A stretch of DNA of 64,000 nucleotides from Roseiarcus sp963783175 (GTDB lineage Bacteria > Pseudomonadota > Alphaproteobacteria > Rhizobiales > Beijerinckiaceae). The stretch is from positions 124,001-188,000 of the forward strand of contig CAWANG010000037.1 in NCBI GenBank assembly GCA_963783175.1, given 5' to 3'. The notes beneath the pieces are model-generated. The model worked only from the letters and a program-made list of their open reading frames with translations. It did not search any database and was not told the origin of the DNA. This document shows positions 26,608 to 36,822 of the stretch, piece by piece (the stretch's first letter is position 1; each line of letters opens with the position of its first letter). The position numbers were made by a program, and so were the translations under genes.

Positions 26608-27895
26608 CGCTGACATTCACTTTGTTCTTGGCCCAGGGAAACGCAAGCCCTCGCTGCACGGCGGCGGGGCCAAATCTGTCGCGCAGGCTCGCGATCGCCG
26701 CCTCGCGAAATCCACGGTTGCCGTCGCTTCCGACCAAGTCGTCCTCGTCTGCGCTCCGAGCCGGCGCGAGCTCGGTCACGCCGATCCCCAAGAGGCGATA
26801 GGCCATCCCGTCGGGCTGGGCGTCCAGCAGGGCGCGCCGCTTCGAACATCGCGGCGCAAGCTGCGTCGCCTTGATGCCGGTGTGGCTGCGCGTGCGGAGG
26901 CTGAAATCCGGCAAGCGCAATTTCAGCGTCACGCCGCGCGCCGAGAGGCCCTCCTTGCGCAGGCGCGCGGCGACCCGATCGCAATGGATGAGCAAGATGC
27001 GCGCGAGCTCAGCCTTGTCATTGATGTCGTCATCCAAGGTCGTCTCGCTCGAGATGCTTTTTGGCTCGCGGTCCGGTACTACGGGGCGATCGTCGCGGCC
27101 CTGCGCCAGACGCCATAACCGGAGGCCGTCGTCGCCGAGGCGAGAAACGGCCGCCCATTCGTCGATCCGCTGCAGATCGCCAATCGTCCGAAAGCCCGAT
27201 CGCTCCAGTCGCTCCCGCCCAACCCTGCCCACCCCCCACAGGCGCCCAACGCTTTGCGGGGCGAGCCAGGTCTTCGATTCTTCCTTAGTGACCAGGGCGA
27301 AGCCGCGCGGCTTGTCAAGATCGGAGGCGAGTTTCGCCAGAAACTTGCAGTAGCTGAGGCCGACGGAAACCGAAACGCCAATCTCGGCTTCGACTTGCCG
27401 AGCGAAGCGCGCGAGCGTTTTGGCGGCGCTTGCGCCGTTGGATCCCTCGCACCCGGCCAGATCCAGAAACGCCTCGTCGATGGAGAGCGGCTCGACCATG
27501 GGCGTGAGCTCGAGCATATGGGCGCGAATTGCGCGGCCAACCCGCGCATATCTGGCCATGTCGGGCGGCAATACGACAGCATGCGGGCATAGAGCCCGGG
27601 CGCGCGACATCGGCATCGCCGATCGCACTCCAAACGTGCGAGCGACATAACAGCAGGTGGCGACCACCGCCCGCGGCCCCGAACCGCCGACGATCACCGG
27701 CTTGTCCCTGAGGCTCGCGTTGTCGCGCTTTTCGACCGCGGCGTAGAACGCGTCGCAGTCGACATGCGCGATCGCGAGCCCGTCGGCGGCTTCGAGATTG
27801 ATGGTCCGGGGCGATCCGCAATGGGCGCATCGTGTCGAGTCGCGGCAGCCGCGTCTCATGCAATCGCGGCACAGCCGGGGCATCGACAGATCCAT
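26537..27895 (-). CDS. dinB: DNA polymerase IV (Y-family)
   Basis: Error-prone translesion polymerase. The N-terminus carries a Cys-rich segment (CRDC, then CAHC about 11 residues later) suggestive of a zinc finger seen in some rhizobial DinB proteins. Catalytic acidic residues are in HVDCDAFYAAVEKRD and SIDEAFLDL; the little-finger domain follows. The conserved part ends near RDRFGPAAVQRG, so the last 25-30 residues, which overlap eipB in the opposite direction, may be readthrough. The start overlaps the DUF3572 stop (ATGA). No SOS box is visible upstream. Confidence 0.9.
   Translation of the reverse strand: MDLSMPRLCRDCMRRGCRDSTRCAHCGSPRTINLEAADGLAIAHVDCDAFYAAVEKRDNASLRDKPVIVGGSGPRAVVATCCYVARTFGVRSAMPMSRARALCPHAVVLPPDMARYARVGRAIRAHMLELTPMVEPLSIDEAFLDLAGCEGSNGASAAKTLARFARQVEAEIGVSVSVGLSYCKFLAKLASDLDKPRGFALVTKEESKTWLAPQSVGRLWGVGRVGRERLERSGFRTIGDLQRIDEWAAVSRLGDDGLRLWRLAQGRDDRPVVPDREPKSISSETTLDDDINDKAELARILLIHCDRVAARLRKEGLSARGVTLKLRLPDFSLRTRSHTGIKATQLAPRCSKRRALLDAQPDGMAYRLLGIGVTELAPARSADEDDLVGSDGNRGFREAAIASLRDRFGPAAVQRGLAFPWAKNKVNVSAILRRPNSQISSLRKRAWSANAP
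26565..26602. terminator. Hairpin at the convergent eipB/dinB ends
   Basis: Two nested perfect stems: TTGCGCA (26565-26571) with TGCGCAA (26596-26602), and AACTCG (26572-26577) with CGAGTT (26585-26590), around a 7-base loop, with an unpaired CGGCC between the right arms. It lies inside the shared 3' region and could end transcription in both directions, though there is no long T run. Confidence 0.5.
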
Positions 27896-28203
27896 CAGGG
27901 ATCGCCCGAATCGACCGATCCGCAGAGCGCCCGGTGCGCCCGCGCGACTGTCTCGGGGTCCACGCCCGAATCGGCGGCGAAGCCGAGGACAAGCTCTTCG
28001 TCGGCCAGCATATACTCGAGCACGGAGCTGTGGAACGCTGGATCTTCCGCCACATCCCTCAAGTTGTGGGGGCCAAGTCCGGTAAGATTCAGGAATCGCT
28101 GGAGCCGCGCCGAGTCAGCGGCGAGAAAGGCTAACGCCTCGGCGGCCAATGATCGGCCGAATTCGGGACTCACGGATTGCCGCGCTTTCGCCGAATAGCG
28201 CAT
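27895..28203 (-). CDS. DUF3572 family protein
   Basis: A 102-residue, mostly helical protein of unknown function. It starts MRYSAKARQSVSPEF; the region AALAFLAADSARLQRFLNLTG and LEYMLADEELVLGFA are typical of DUF3572, which in rhizobia is encoded between divK and dinB as here. The start was chosen at ATG 28201-28203 over a frame beginning at 28284, which would overlap the divergent divK. TGATG overlap couples it to dinB. Confidence 0.8.
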   Translation of the reverse strand: MRYSAKARQSVSPEFGRSLAAEALAFLAADSARLQRFLNLTGLGPHNLRDVAEDPAFHSSVLEYMLADEELVLGFAADSGVDPETVARAHRALCGSVDSGDP

Positions 28204-28283
28204 ACTCCGATTCTCCTTTCGTAAATGTCTCGCCGTTAGCATTTGCGAACTAGCCGGCCGAATTTGCGCCGAATGGAACTCCA

Positions 28284-28664
28284 ATGCCCAAGACCGTGCT
28301 CATCGTTGAGGACAACGAACTCAACATGAAGCTGTTTAATGATCTCGTCGAGACCCGCGGGCACCGAATTGTGCAAACGCGCAGCGGCATCGAGGCCGTT
28401 GAGTTGGCCCGAAAGCACCGGCCTGATCTCATCCTCATGGACATTCAGCTGCCGGAAGTCTCCGGGCTCGAGGTCACGCAATGGCTGAAGGATGACGAAG
28501 AGCTGCGAACGATACCCGTCGTCGCGGTAACCGCGTTCGCCATGAAGGGCGATGAGGAAAAAATCCGGCAGGGCGGCTGCGAGGCCTACCTGTCAAAGCC
28601 GATTTCGGTCGCGAGGTTCTTCGACACCATCGATCAATTTCTTGGGCCGGGGGTCGAGCAATGA
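28284..28664 (+). CDS. divK: Single-domain response regulator DivK
   Basis: Cell-cycle/polarity regulator that in Caulobacter and rhizobia is phosphorylated by PleC/DivJ kinases and controls CtrA activity. A 126-residue REC domain only: acidic pair E9 D10, phospho-acceptor D53 in LILMDIQLP, the switch Thr in VVAVTAFAM and Lys in YLSKPI. It starts ATG in MPKTVLIVEDNELNMK. Its stop overlaps the pleD start (ATGA), so the two are co-translated, as in other alphaproteobacteria. Confidence 0.96.
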   Translation: MPKTVLIVEDNELNMKLFNDLVETRGHRIVQTRSGIEAVELARKHRPDLILMDIQLPEVSGLEVTQWLKDDEELRTIPVVAVTAFAMKGDEEKIRQGGCEAYLSKPISVARFFDTIDQFLGPGVEQ

Positions 28665-30032
28665 CGGCCCGCGTCCTGGTCGTCGATGATGTCCAACCCA
28701 ACCTTAAGCTCCTCGAGACGAGGCTCAACGTCGAATACTTCGAGGTGTTGACGGCGACAAATGGTCCCGACGCGATTGCAATCTGCAAAATGGGCGGCTG
28801 CGATATCGTTCTTCTCGACGTAATGATGCCCGGTATGGACGGCTTTGAGGTCTGCCGGCGATTGAGAGCGGGGTCTGAGACCGCCCATCTGCCAATCGTC
28901 CTCGTCACCGCCCTTGATCGGCCTGCCGATCGCGTGCGCGGCCTCGAAGCTGGCGCCGATGACTTCCTGACCAAGCCGCTCGATGAAATCGCATTGATCG
29001 CCCGCGTTCGGTCATTGGCTCGAACTCAAGATCTCGATCGACGAGTTGCGCAGCCGCGCCGAGCACAGCGCCGCGACGGGAGTGGTCGAATCCGTCGAAG
29101 CCCTGAAACCGGACGCCGCAGAACGAGGACGCATCCTGCTCGTCGATTGCCAGCGAAGCTCATTTGAGCGCATCGTCAAGGCGCTCGCGCCCCACCATGA
29201 TGTCATCCAGATCGACGACCCGGGCGAGGCGCTCGCCAAAGCGTCCAGCGAAAACGTCGACCTCATGATCGTCACTCTGGGTCCCGGGGCGTTCGATGGA
29301 TTGAGGCTTTGCAGTCAAGCGCGTTCGTATGAGCCGACGCGGAATCTCCCGATCCTCCTTGTTGCTGATCGCGAAGATCGTCAGAAGATTCTTCGCGGGC
29401 TTGAACTCGGAGTCAATGACTACCTATCCCGCCCGATCGACCGGAACGAACTGCTGGCTCGCGCCCGTACAAACGTCCGCCAGAAGCGCTATGTGGATCG
29501 TCTACGCCAATCCGTTCAACAGTCGGTGGAGATGGCGTTCTACGACCCGCTGACTGGTCTCAACAATCGCCGCTTCCTGGAGCGCCGCCTTCCGGCGATG
29601 ATCGAGACCGCGCATCGGCGCGGCGCGCCGTTAGCGATGATGATTCTCGACATTGATCATTTCAAGCACATCAACGACAGCTATGGTCACGAGGCAGGCG
29701 ATCTCGTGCTCAAGGGCTTCGCTGCCGAGCTACAGCAAATAGTCCGCGGCGGCGACCTTGTCTGTCGACTGGGCGGAGAGGAGTTCGTTGTCGCCATGCC
29801 GGGCGTCGATGCGCCCCATGCGACGCGGATGGCGGAGCGCGCGCGCCGAACCATCGAAAACATGGAGTTCCCGATCCCAACGGCCTCCGGCTCGGTTTCG
29901 ATAACCGTTTCGATCGGTCTTGCCGATTTGCGCGGCGAACAAGATTCCGCGGAACTTTATCGCCGCGCCGACCGCGCGCTCTACCTGTCGAAGTCGGAGG
30001 GTAGAAATCGCGTCACTCTGGATGCGGCGTGA
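28661..30032 (+). CDS. pleD: Diguanylate cyclase response regulator PleD (REC-REC-GGDEF), one frameshift
   Basis: Makes cyclic di-GMP from two GTP when its first receiver domain is phosphorylated; controls the motile-to-sessile switch. REC1 has LLDVMMPGMDG as the phospho-acceptor site; REC2 is degenerate. The GGDEF domain contains the active motif GGEEF and an RxxD inhibitory site (RGGD) five residues before it, so feedback inhibition is expected. An extra A at about 29022-29024 moves the frame +1 between the first REC and its C-terminal helix; removing it gives LARLKISIDELRSRAE, continuous with family members. Probably sequencing error. Confidence 0.9.
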
Positions 30033-30136
30033 ACCGCAAGACTTGCGGAGCGCAACGAACGACCGAACCGCGCACGAACGCGGCCAGTGGCGCGCATTTT
30101 TGGGAATCAATGCCTCTCGATCCCGGTCGGGCGAGT

Positions 30137-31148
30137 TCAGGAGACGCCGAGTTCGGCCATAATGGTGGCGAGGCGCCGCTCGCCCTGCTCAACGTCGAAT
30201 GACTGCGGCTCCGATATTCTGCCCAGAGCTGCCTTGGCGCGGCGGAGCGAAGAGCCTGATAGCTGCGGCGCGGCGGACGCCACGGCTCGAGCCTGGTCGA
30301 GTTCGCCGTTGCAATGAAGGACGATATCAAGGCCCGCGTCGATGATGGCCGCGGCGCGCTTGTCGTAAGGGCCCTTCAACGCCTTCATCGACACGTCGTC
30401 GCTCATGATGAGGCCGTCAAACCCAATCTCGCCGCGCATGACTTTCGCAACCACGATCGAGGAAGCCGTCGCCGAGTTCAACCGGGTCAATCGCCGTATA
30501 GAGGACATGCGCGCTCATGGCCATCGGCAAGTCGTTAAGCGCCGCGAAGGGCGCAAAATCGCGTTTGAGGTCGTCGCGCGCGGCATCGACAACGGGAAGT
30601 TCGTGATGGCTATCGGCCCGCGCGCGGCCATGCCCCGGCATGTGCTTCACAACCGGCGCGACGCCGCCCGCAAGGAGTCCTTCGGCGACCGCCCGACCCA
30701 TCGCGGCGACGCGCTCCGGCCGAGAGGAGAAAGCCCGGCTGCCAATGGCGGCGTGCGTTCCGGGCTCGGCGACATCGAGCACGGGCGCACAGTTCACCGT
30801 GATCCCGACTTCGGCGAGATCGAAAGCAATATGGCGAGCCACGAGCCACGCCGCCGCCTCGGCTCGGGCGGGCTCAAACCCCGCCTCGATCGCAGCCGCC
30901 GCAGGGTATGCGCGCCAATGTGGCGGCGCCATGCGCTGGACCCGGCCGCCCTCTTGATCGATCAAAACCGGAGCATCGGCGCGACCGACACATTCCCGGA
31001 ACGAGCGCGTCAAGGCGCGCAGCTGATCGCGATCGGCGACATTGCGCTTAAAAAGGATCAGACCCCACGGGTCTTCCCGGCGAACGAACGCTCGTTCCTC
31101 GGCATTGAGCACGAGGTCCGCGCAGCCGCAGATCAATGCCTTGGGCAT
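30137..31148 (-). CDS. nagZ: Beta-N-acetylhexosaminidase NagZ (GH3), one frameshift
   Basis: Removes GlcNAc from muropeptides during peptidoglycan recycling. The start MPKALICGCADLVLN is followed by DQEGGRVQR and the conserved KHMPGHGRARADSHHELP loop that carries the catalytic His/Asp dyad of NagZ. An extra T near 30479-30482 shifts the frame before MRGEIGFDGLIMSDDVSM, where the second conserved Asp (nucleophile) lies, in the next frame. Corrected length is about 336 residues. It is followed downstream by the pleD end in convergent orientation and preceded by the SPOR gene. Confidence 0.88.
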
Positions 31149-31194
31149 TTGGAGCTCCGCGCCGTGGCCCGCAAGTCGCCGCGGGTCGCTTGGC

Positions 31195-32679
31195 TCACTT
31201 GGCGATGAAGCACTCGCCGCCCTCGCCTTTCAGGCGAGCGCAGAGCGCGGCGGCATCCGCCTTGGTGAGACCGACCACGCGCAAGCGATAGATCGTCTCG
31301 CCATTCACCGACGCCCTGTGCACGCCGATGGACGAACCGTTGAGCTCGGCGCCGTATTTGCCGGTCAACCGCGCGGCTTCGCTCTTGGCTTCCGCTTCCG
31401 ATTTGGGCGCCGCAAGTTGAACCGCCCAACCGCCCGAGGCGGTCGCGGGAGTCGCGTCGACAGGGGGCGCCTCGGGCGCGGCAGCTGTTCCGGTCGCCTC
31501 CCCACGTTTTTCTCAGGCTTTGGCTTCCGCGCTGCCTTGTCCACTGGTTTGACTAGCGCGCCCGTTTGCGCTGGCTCGCTTTGCGTCTGCGCGTTCGCAT
31601 CCGGCGCAGTCGTGTCGGTTTTCGCCACCGTGACACGGGCCGAGGACTTAGGCGAAAGCTTGGTTGGTAATTCGAGTTTGGGAGTCGAAGGTTCCGCAAC
31701 CGCGGGCGCATCGCTCATCGTCTTCGGGGCCGCTGCCGCGGCGGGCGGCGGCGCTATCGGGGCCTGAGCCGGCGCCGCATTAAATCCGCTGTTCTGGGCC
31801 GGCGGAACTCAATGCGGCGATCGGCGTTCCATCGGGCCGCAAGGAAACGGTCCGCACCGGCTTGGGATCTGGGAATTCCGCCGTCATGGCCGGCGGAGCA
31901 GCCGGAGGAAGAGGCACGAGAGGCGTATTCATGGTTGCAGCGACCGGCGTCGCGTTGGATGCGCTGCCCGGAGGCTTGGGCTGCTCCGCGGCTGCCGGGG
32001 GATTGGCCGGCGCGGGGGGTGAACTGTCCGGCGACCCCTGCGCGCTCAAATCAACAGGCTGCTCCTCGGAATTGATGATTTTGACGGACCCCGCCTTCGC
32101 ATTGTCCTTGAGGACAGAAAGTCCAGGGTCGTTGGAGGCAGTAACAGTCTCGTCACTTGGCGGCTGCACCTTGGTCGGTCCCTGAGCCGCGGCGATAAAC
32201 GGGGGATCCTTTGGCAGGCCGGGCACTCGGCCCTTGAGGGCGAACACCGCGCCGATCATCGCCAAGCCCGCGAGCGCCAGAGCGGAAACCGTGAGTTTCC
32301 AGCGCCTCGATCGCCCGTCGGAAGCCTGACCTGCGGCCTCTGAGTCATCGGCGCCAGGGGCGTCGAACTCGTAATCTCGCCGAGCTGCGCGATCGGCCTC
32401 CGACGCCGCAGGAATAAGGTCTTCCGTGTCGTCAATTGTCGGCCGCAGCGCCTCGCTTCCGATCGACCCGGTGGAACCCGCGCTTCTCTTATCCGGTTCT
32501 GAGACGGGCGCCGCCGACGGCTCACCGCCCGACCAGCCGGCGTAGGAGGATTCGACAAGGCGGGCCAGCTCCACGAGCGGATCTTCGACGTTTGCCTGCT
32601 GGGCTCCCGCAGCGCGCAACCGCCGCTCGAATTCTTCGAGATTGATATCGTCGGCTGCGCGTGGCCCGGAAACGTTCAT
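31195..32679 (-). pseudogene. SPOR-domain protein, single-pass membrane, two frameshifts
   Basis: Septal-peptidoglycan-binding type protein. It starts MNVSGPRAADDINLEEFERR; a cytoplasmic acidic part of about 125 residues precedes a membrane helix (LTVSALALAGLAMIGAVFAL). A long Pro/Ala-rich periplasmic linker follows, with an extra base near 31796-31803 and a lost A in the T run (plus strand) at 31507-31511. The last 80 residues (GGWAVQLAAPKSEAEAK; YRLRVVGLTKADAAALC) are a SPOR domain, in a frame not reached from the ATG as sequenced. It lies between argS and nagZ, as in other rhizobia. Confidence 0.78.
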
Positions 32680-32746
32680 CTTGTCCTCTTCCCTCGCGGA
32701 TCATCCCCGCCCGCCCCGAGGCGCGGCGGGCGTTATGACAATCCGC

Positions 32747-34522
32747 CTAACGCATCTCCTCGGGGGCGCTAACCCCCAAAATTGACAGCGCCGAGGCCAA
32801 AACAAGGCCGACGCCCGCAACCAAGGACAGCCTCGAATACGATAATTTTCGATCATTTTCATTAACGAAGCGCAAATCGCGCACATCCTTGCCCCTGTTC
32901 CAGTGGGCGTGGAACCGCGTCGCGAGTTCGTGGGCAAAGAAGGCCACCCGGTGCGGTTCGTGCGCCTCCGCGGCCTGCAGCACCAGGCGCGGGTACTGCG
33001 CCGCAGTTCGCATCAACTCCCGCTCGCCCTCGTCGGTAAGCAGCGAGGGGTCCGCCCGGCTCAGCGCAAGAGGATCCATATCAAAATCGTCGAAGACGGC
33101 CTTCCCCTGTCTCAGAACGCTGCGGGCGCGCGCGTGAGCATATTGCACATAGAAGACCGGATTGTCCTGGCTCCGCTCGATCACCTTCGCCAGGTCGAAA
33201 TCGAGCGGCGCGTCGTTCTTGCGCATCAGCATCATGAAACGGACCGCGTCCGCGCCAACCTCGTCCACGACCTCACGAAGGGTCACGAAGTCCCCGGAGC
33301 GTTTGGACATTTTGACCGGCTCGCCCGCCCGCATAAGACGCACGAGCTGACAAAGGCGCACCTCGAGCCTAGTCTTTCCACCTGACAGCGCAGCGACCGC
33401 GGCCTGCATGCGTTTGACATAGCCGCCGTGGTCGGCGCCCCACACATCGACCAGCGTCCGATAACCCCGATCGATCTTGGTCTTGTGATAGGCGATATCG
33501 CCGGCGAAATAGGTATAGGCGCCGTCGGACTTGACGAGCGGCCGGTCGACGTCGTCGCCGAAGTCGGTCGAACGAAAGAGCGTCTGCTCCCGGTCCTCCC
33601 AATCGTCGGCCGCGCCGCCCTTGGGCGGGGGCAACCGTCCCTGATAGATCAGACCGCGCGCGCGCAGCCAATCGATAGCCTCGCGCACCCGGTCCTCGCC
33701 GCCGTCGGCGCCGGTGAGCGCGCGCTCTGAAGCGAACACCTCATGGGTGATGTTGAGGGCGGCAAGATCGGCGCGGATCATCACCATCATCGCGTCGATG
33801 GCGCGCTGACGCGCCTTCGGCAGCCATTCCGCCTCGGGTCTGTCCTTGAGCGCCACGCCGAATTCGCGCACCAACTCCTCGCCGACCGGTTTTAGGTAGC
33901 TGCCGGGATAGACGCCGTCGGGGATCGGGCCGATGTCCTCCCCCAAAGCTTCGCGATAGCGGAGGTAGGCCGAGCGGGCTAGAACGTCGACCTGACCGCC
34001 TGCGTCGTTGACGTAATATTCGCGCGTCGCCTCGCGGCCGGAGAAAATCAGGAGGCTGGCGAGGGCGTCGCCGAACACCGCGCCGCGAGCATGGCCGACG
34101 TGCATCGGCCCGGTCGGGTTGGCGCTCACATATTCGACGTTAACCGGGCCCTCCGCGCTCCGCGCCCCGGCCCCGAAGCGCATGCCTTGGGTAAGGATCG
34201 CGCTCAGAACCTGATGGTAGACCTCCGCCTTGAGCACGATGTTGATGAAGCCCGGCCCTGCGGCTTCGGCACTGAGCACGTCCGGTTCGCGCGCGAGATC
34301 CGCGGCAAGGCTTGCAGCGAGAGCGCGCGGGTTCGACCCGGTCGCTTTGGCTTCCCGCGCATAGACCATCGCCGCGTTGGTCGAGAGATCCCCGTGGGCG
34401 GCCTCCCTGGGCGGCTCGACGACGAAACGGCCAAGATCGAGGCCGCGCGGCAGTTCTCCGCGGGCGATCCGTTGCTCGAGCAGCCGGGCGATGCGCGACT
34501 GGAAGTCGGCGAAAATGTTCAT
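32747..34522 (-). CDS. argS: Arginyl-tRNA synthetase
   Basis: Charges tRNA-Arg; class I synthetase, needing tRNA for amino-acid activation. The HIGH motif is HVGHARG (after SANPTGPM), and KMSKRSGDF is the KMSKS loop. The start MNIFADFQSRIARLL opens the Add-1 domain typical of ArgRS; the C-terminal anticodon domain includes DPSLLTDEGERELM and ends VSAPEEMR. Length is 591 residues, intact. It is followed downstream by the SPOR gene after a 67-base gap and sits about 46 bases beyond dgt. Confidence 0.96.
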   Translation of the reverse strand: MNIFADFQSRIARLLEQRIARGELPRGLDLGRFVVEPPREAAHGDLSTNAAMVYAREAKATGSNPRALAASLAADLAREPDVLSAEAAGPGFINIVLKAEVYHQVLSAILTQGMRFGAGARSAEGPVNVEYVSANPTGPMHVGHARGAVFGDALASLLIFSGREATREYYVNDAGGQVDVLARSAYLRYREALGEDIGPIPDGVYPGSYLKPVGEELVREFGVALKDRPEAEWLPKARQRAIDAMMVMIRADLAALNITHEVFASERALTGADGGEDRVREAIDWLRARGLIYQGRLPPPKGGAADDWEDREQTLFRSTDFGDDVDRPLVKSDGAYTYFAGDIAYHKTKIDRGYRTLVDVWGADHGGYVKRMQAAVAALSGGKTRLEVRLCQLVRLMRAGEPVKMSKRSGDFVTLREVVDEVGADAVRFMMLMRKNDAPLDFDLAKVIERSQDNPVFYVQYAHARARSVLRQGKAVFDDFDMDPLALSRADPSLLTDEGERELMRTAAQYPRLVLQAAEAHEPHRVAFFAHELATRFHAHWNRGKDVRDLRFVNENDRKLSYSRLSLVAGVGLVLASALSILGVSAPEEMR

Positions 34523-34568
34523 TTATTCCCACGCCGTCGACGCCTCGGCGCCTCAGGAGCGCGCGCCT

Positions 34569-35788
34569 CTATCGCAAGTCGGAAGCGGCGTCAAAAAGGC
34601 GAGCATGTTCGGCGATCGCGAACCGATCGGTCATGCCGGCGATATAGTCCGCCACCGCGCGCTCGCGCGCTTGCCCGTCGGCCTTGGCCGCCCATTCCGG
34701 CGGCATGGCGGACGGGTCGGCGATGTAGGCGTCGAACAACCGCCGCACGATTGCGTCAGCCCGGTCGCGGACCTTGCGAACCTCCGGATGGCGGTACATC
34801 CGGGCGAACAGGAACGCCTTGATGTCGCGGTCGGCCGCTTCGACGGCCATCGAATGGCCGACCAAGGTCTGGCCGGCGGCCGCGACGGCCTCGGGGCTGT
34901 CGAGCCTCGCGGCGGCGATCCGCCGGCCGCTTTCGCCGATCGCGTCCTCAATGAAGCGGGTGATGACGCGCCGGGTGAGTTCGTGGATGACGCGCGGCTC
35001 TTCGAGCCCCGGATGGAGTTCGTCGATCTCGTTGAGCAGTCCGGCGGCGAACGGAACTGCGGCGCGGAGCGCGGCGATCGGAAACAGGCCGGCGCGCAAG
35101 CCGTCGTCGATGTCGTGGGCGTCATAGGCGATGTCATCGGCGATCGCGGCCGCCTGGGCCTCGAGGCTGGCGTAGCGGCCGAGATCGAGCGACTGGCGCT
35201 CATCGTAGCGAAGGATCGAGGCCGGAACGCCGCGCGCCCGGTATCGCTTCGCTGGCGCGCCGAAGGCGTCGAGCAGTGGGCCGTTGTGTTTCACGAGCCC
35301 CGCCAGAGTCGGCTGGGTCAGATTGAGCCCGTCGAAGGCGGCGTAGCGGCGCTCGAGTTCGGTGACGATGCGGAGCGCGTGGCTATTGTGGTCAAAGCCG
35401 CCATGCTCGGCGATGCAGGCGTCGAGCGCGTCTTCGCCGGTATGCCCGAACGGCGTGTGGCCGAGATCATGGCCGAGCGCGATAGCTTCGGCGAGGTCGT
35501 CGTCGAGCCTCAGTGCGCGGGCGAGCGCGCGCGCGATCTGCGCCACCTCGATGGTGTGGGTGAGCCGGGTGCGGAAATGATCGCTCTCGTGATCGACGAA
35601 AACCTGGGTCTTGTGGGCGAGGCGGCGGAACGCGGTCGAGTGGACGATCCGGTCGCGGTCGCGCTGGAATTCGGTGCGCGTCGCCGACGGCGGCTCGGCG
35701 ACGAGGCGCCCGGCGCACGCGCCGGATCGGCGGCATAGGGAGCGCGCCCCGCTCGTCCTGGTTCGTCCGCTCCGCGGTCCCTTGACAT
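34569..35788 (-). CDS. dgt: Deoxyguanosinetriphosphate triphosphohydrolase-like protein, one frameshift
   Basis: HD-domain dNTPase converting dNTPs (classically dGTP) to nucleoside plus tripolyphosphate. The open part from 35546 contains AIALGHDLGHTPFGH (the HD metal site) and ADDIAYDAHDIDDG. The conserved N-terminal part (TEFQRDRDRIVHSTAFRRL) continues upstream in the same frame but has no start; a lost base near 35705-35713 joins it to MSRDRGADEPG at ATG 35786-35788. So I extend the gene to 35788. It diverges from erpA, the usual layout. Confidence 0.87.
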
Positions 35789-35870
35789 TGCGCTCTTCAC
35801 CGGGCGTCCATATCTTTGCTCAGCAGAGTCTTGGCGGCGCCGGCCTGGCGGCGCAAGCGATTAAGGGCCG

Positions 35871-36224
35871 ATGGTCATGAACGAAGCCGTGTCTCCCGCC
35901 CTCGAGGGCGTATCGATCAGCGCCAGCGCGGCCCGGCGGCTCAACACGATCCTCAAGGGCGAAGAGGGCGCGGCGCTCAGGATCTCGGTCAAGGGCGGCG
36001 GCTGCTCGGGCTTCCAATATGCCTTCGACGTCGACCGGACCCGGGCCGAGGACGACGTGGCGGTGACCCGCGACGGCGCGACGGTGCTCGTCGATCCGGT
36101 TTCGCTCGAGCTCCTGAAGGGCGCCGAGCTCGACTTCGTCGACGACCTGATGGGCCAGTCGTTCCGGGTCAAGAACCCGAATGCGGTCGCCTCGTGCGGC
36201 TGCGGGGTCAGCTTCTCGGTCTAG
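35871..36224 (+). CDS. erpA: Iron-sulfur cluster insertion protein ErpA
   Basis: A-type carrier delivering Fe-S clusters to apoproteins. A 117-residue protein; the three cluster-binding Cys are in GGGCSGFQY and near the C-terminus in SCGCG. ISASAARRLNTIL and NPNAVASCGCGVSFSV are family-typical. The start may be the first or third codon (MVMNEAV). It diverges from dgt. A TTGACA at 35783-35788 may be the -35 element, but the spacing to the TATA-like CATAT is long. Confidence 0.93.
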   Translation: MVMNEAVSPALEGVSISASAARRLNTILKGEEGAALRISVKGGGCSGFQYAFDVDRTRAEDDVAVTRDGATVLVDPVSLELLKGAELDFVDDLMGQSFRVKNPNAVASCGCGVSFSV

Positions 36225-36303
36225 CACTCAGGCGGCTTTAGCATTTGTCTTCTGTTTATTGCCGCGCCAGCGCGGCGTTGAAAAGCGCGTCGCCTCCCGG
36301 CTG

Positions 36304-36408
36304 AGGAAATCCAAATCCGCGGAAGGAAATCCAAGCCCGGGCGGAAGGAAATCCAAGCCGAGGCGGAAGGAAATCCAAATCCCCCGGAAGGAATTCCAAA
36401 CCCTCTGC
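36304..36408 (+). repeat. Tandem repeat array, five copies of a 22-base unit
   Basis: The unit GGAAGGAAATCCAAGCCCGG plus GC is seen exactly at 36321-36342; copies at 36343-36364, 36365-36385 and 36386-36408 and a truncated first copy at about 36304-36320 differ mainly in the G/C-rich half. The first halves, GGAAGGAAATCCAA, are almost invariant. The array is the inverted counterpart of the one at 22729-22830. It lies about 80 bases after erpA. Confidence 0.85.
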
Positions 36409-36822
36409 GAAGGGAATGTCTGGATGCTTTTTATCCTATTGTCAGCGTCTTAGGTGATAATCCGGATATCTCGATTTAAGCCAGCGCGGCCTTTCTCGTC
36501 CTGCTTCGGCGCGAGGTGAACCAAGTCTACCCGAGCCGCGGCGGCCGATGAGCTGAGTCCGCATCCATGTCCGCTTCTCCATTCCGCGGCGCTCCGCGCT
36601 GTTTCCGAAAGTACGCAACATAGCATGCATTTTGGAACACAGAAAGGATAAGTCGACTTTTTGTTGAGGCGAATCGCGCCTCGGCAAGCGCCATCGCTGT
36701 TGCGATGCGGTCGCTCACCCGCCCTCTCTCGTCGGAGGTCGCCAATTGGCGACCGAGTCAGGTCGGGATGATCTCGCGCTTACGCATCGCCGCCCAGCCG
36801 AGCCCGGCGAAGCCAGCGAGGA
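36409..36822. other. Intergenic region after the repeat array
   Basis: About 400 bases between the array and the convergent end of the sulfotransferase gene. Overlapping small frames on the minus strand (36442-36745) show no family resemblance and no ribosome site. No RNA or terminator is evident. Nothing firm can be called. Confidence 0.4.
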
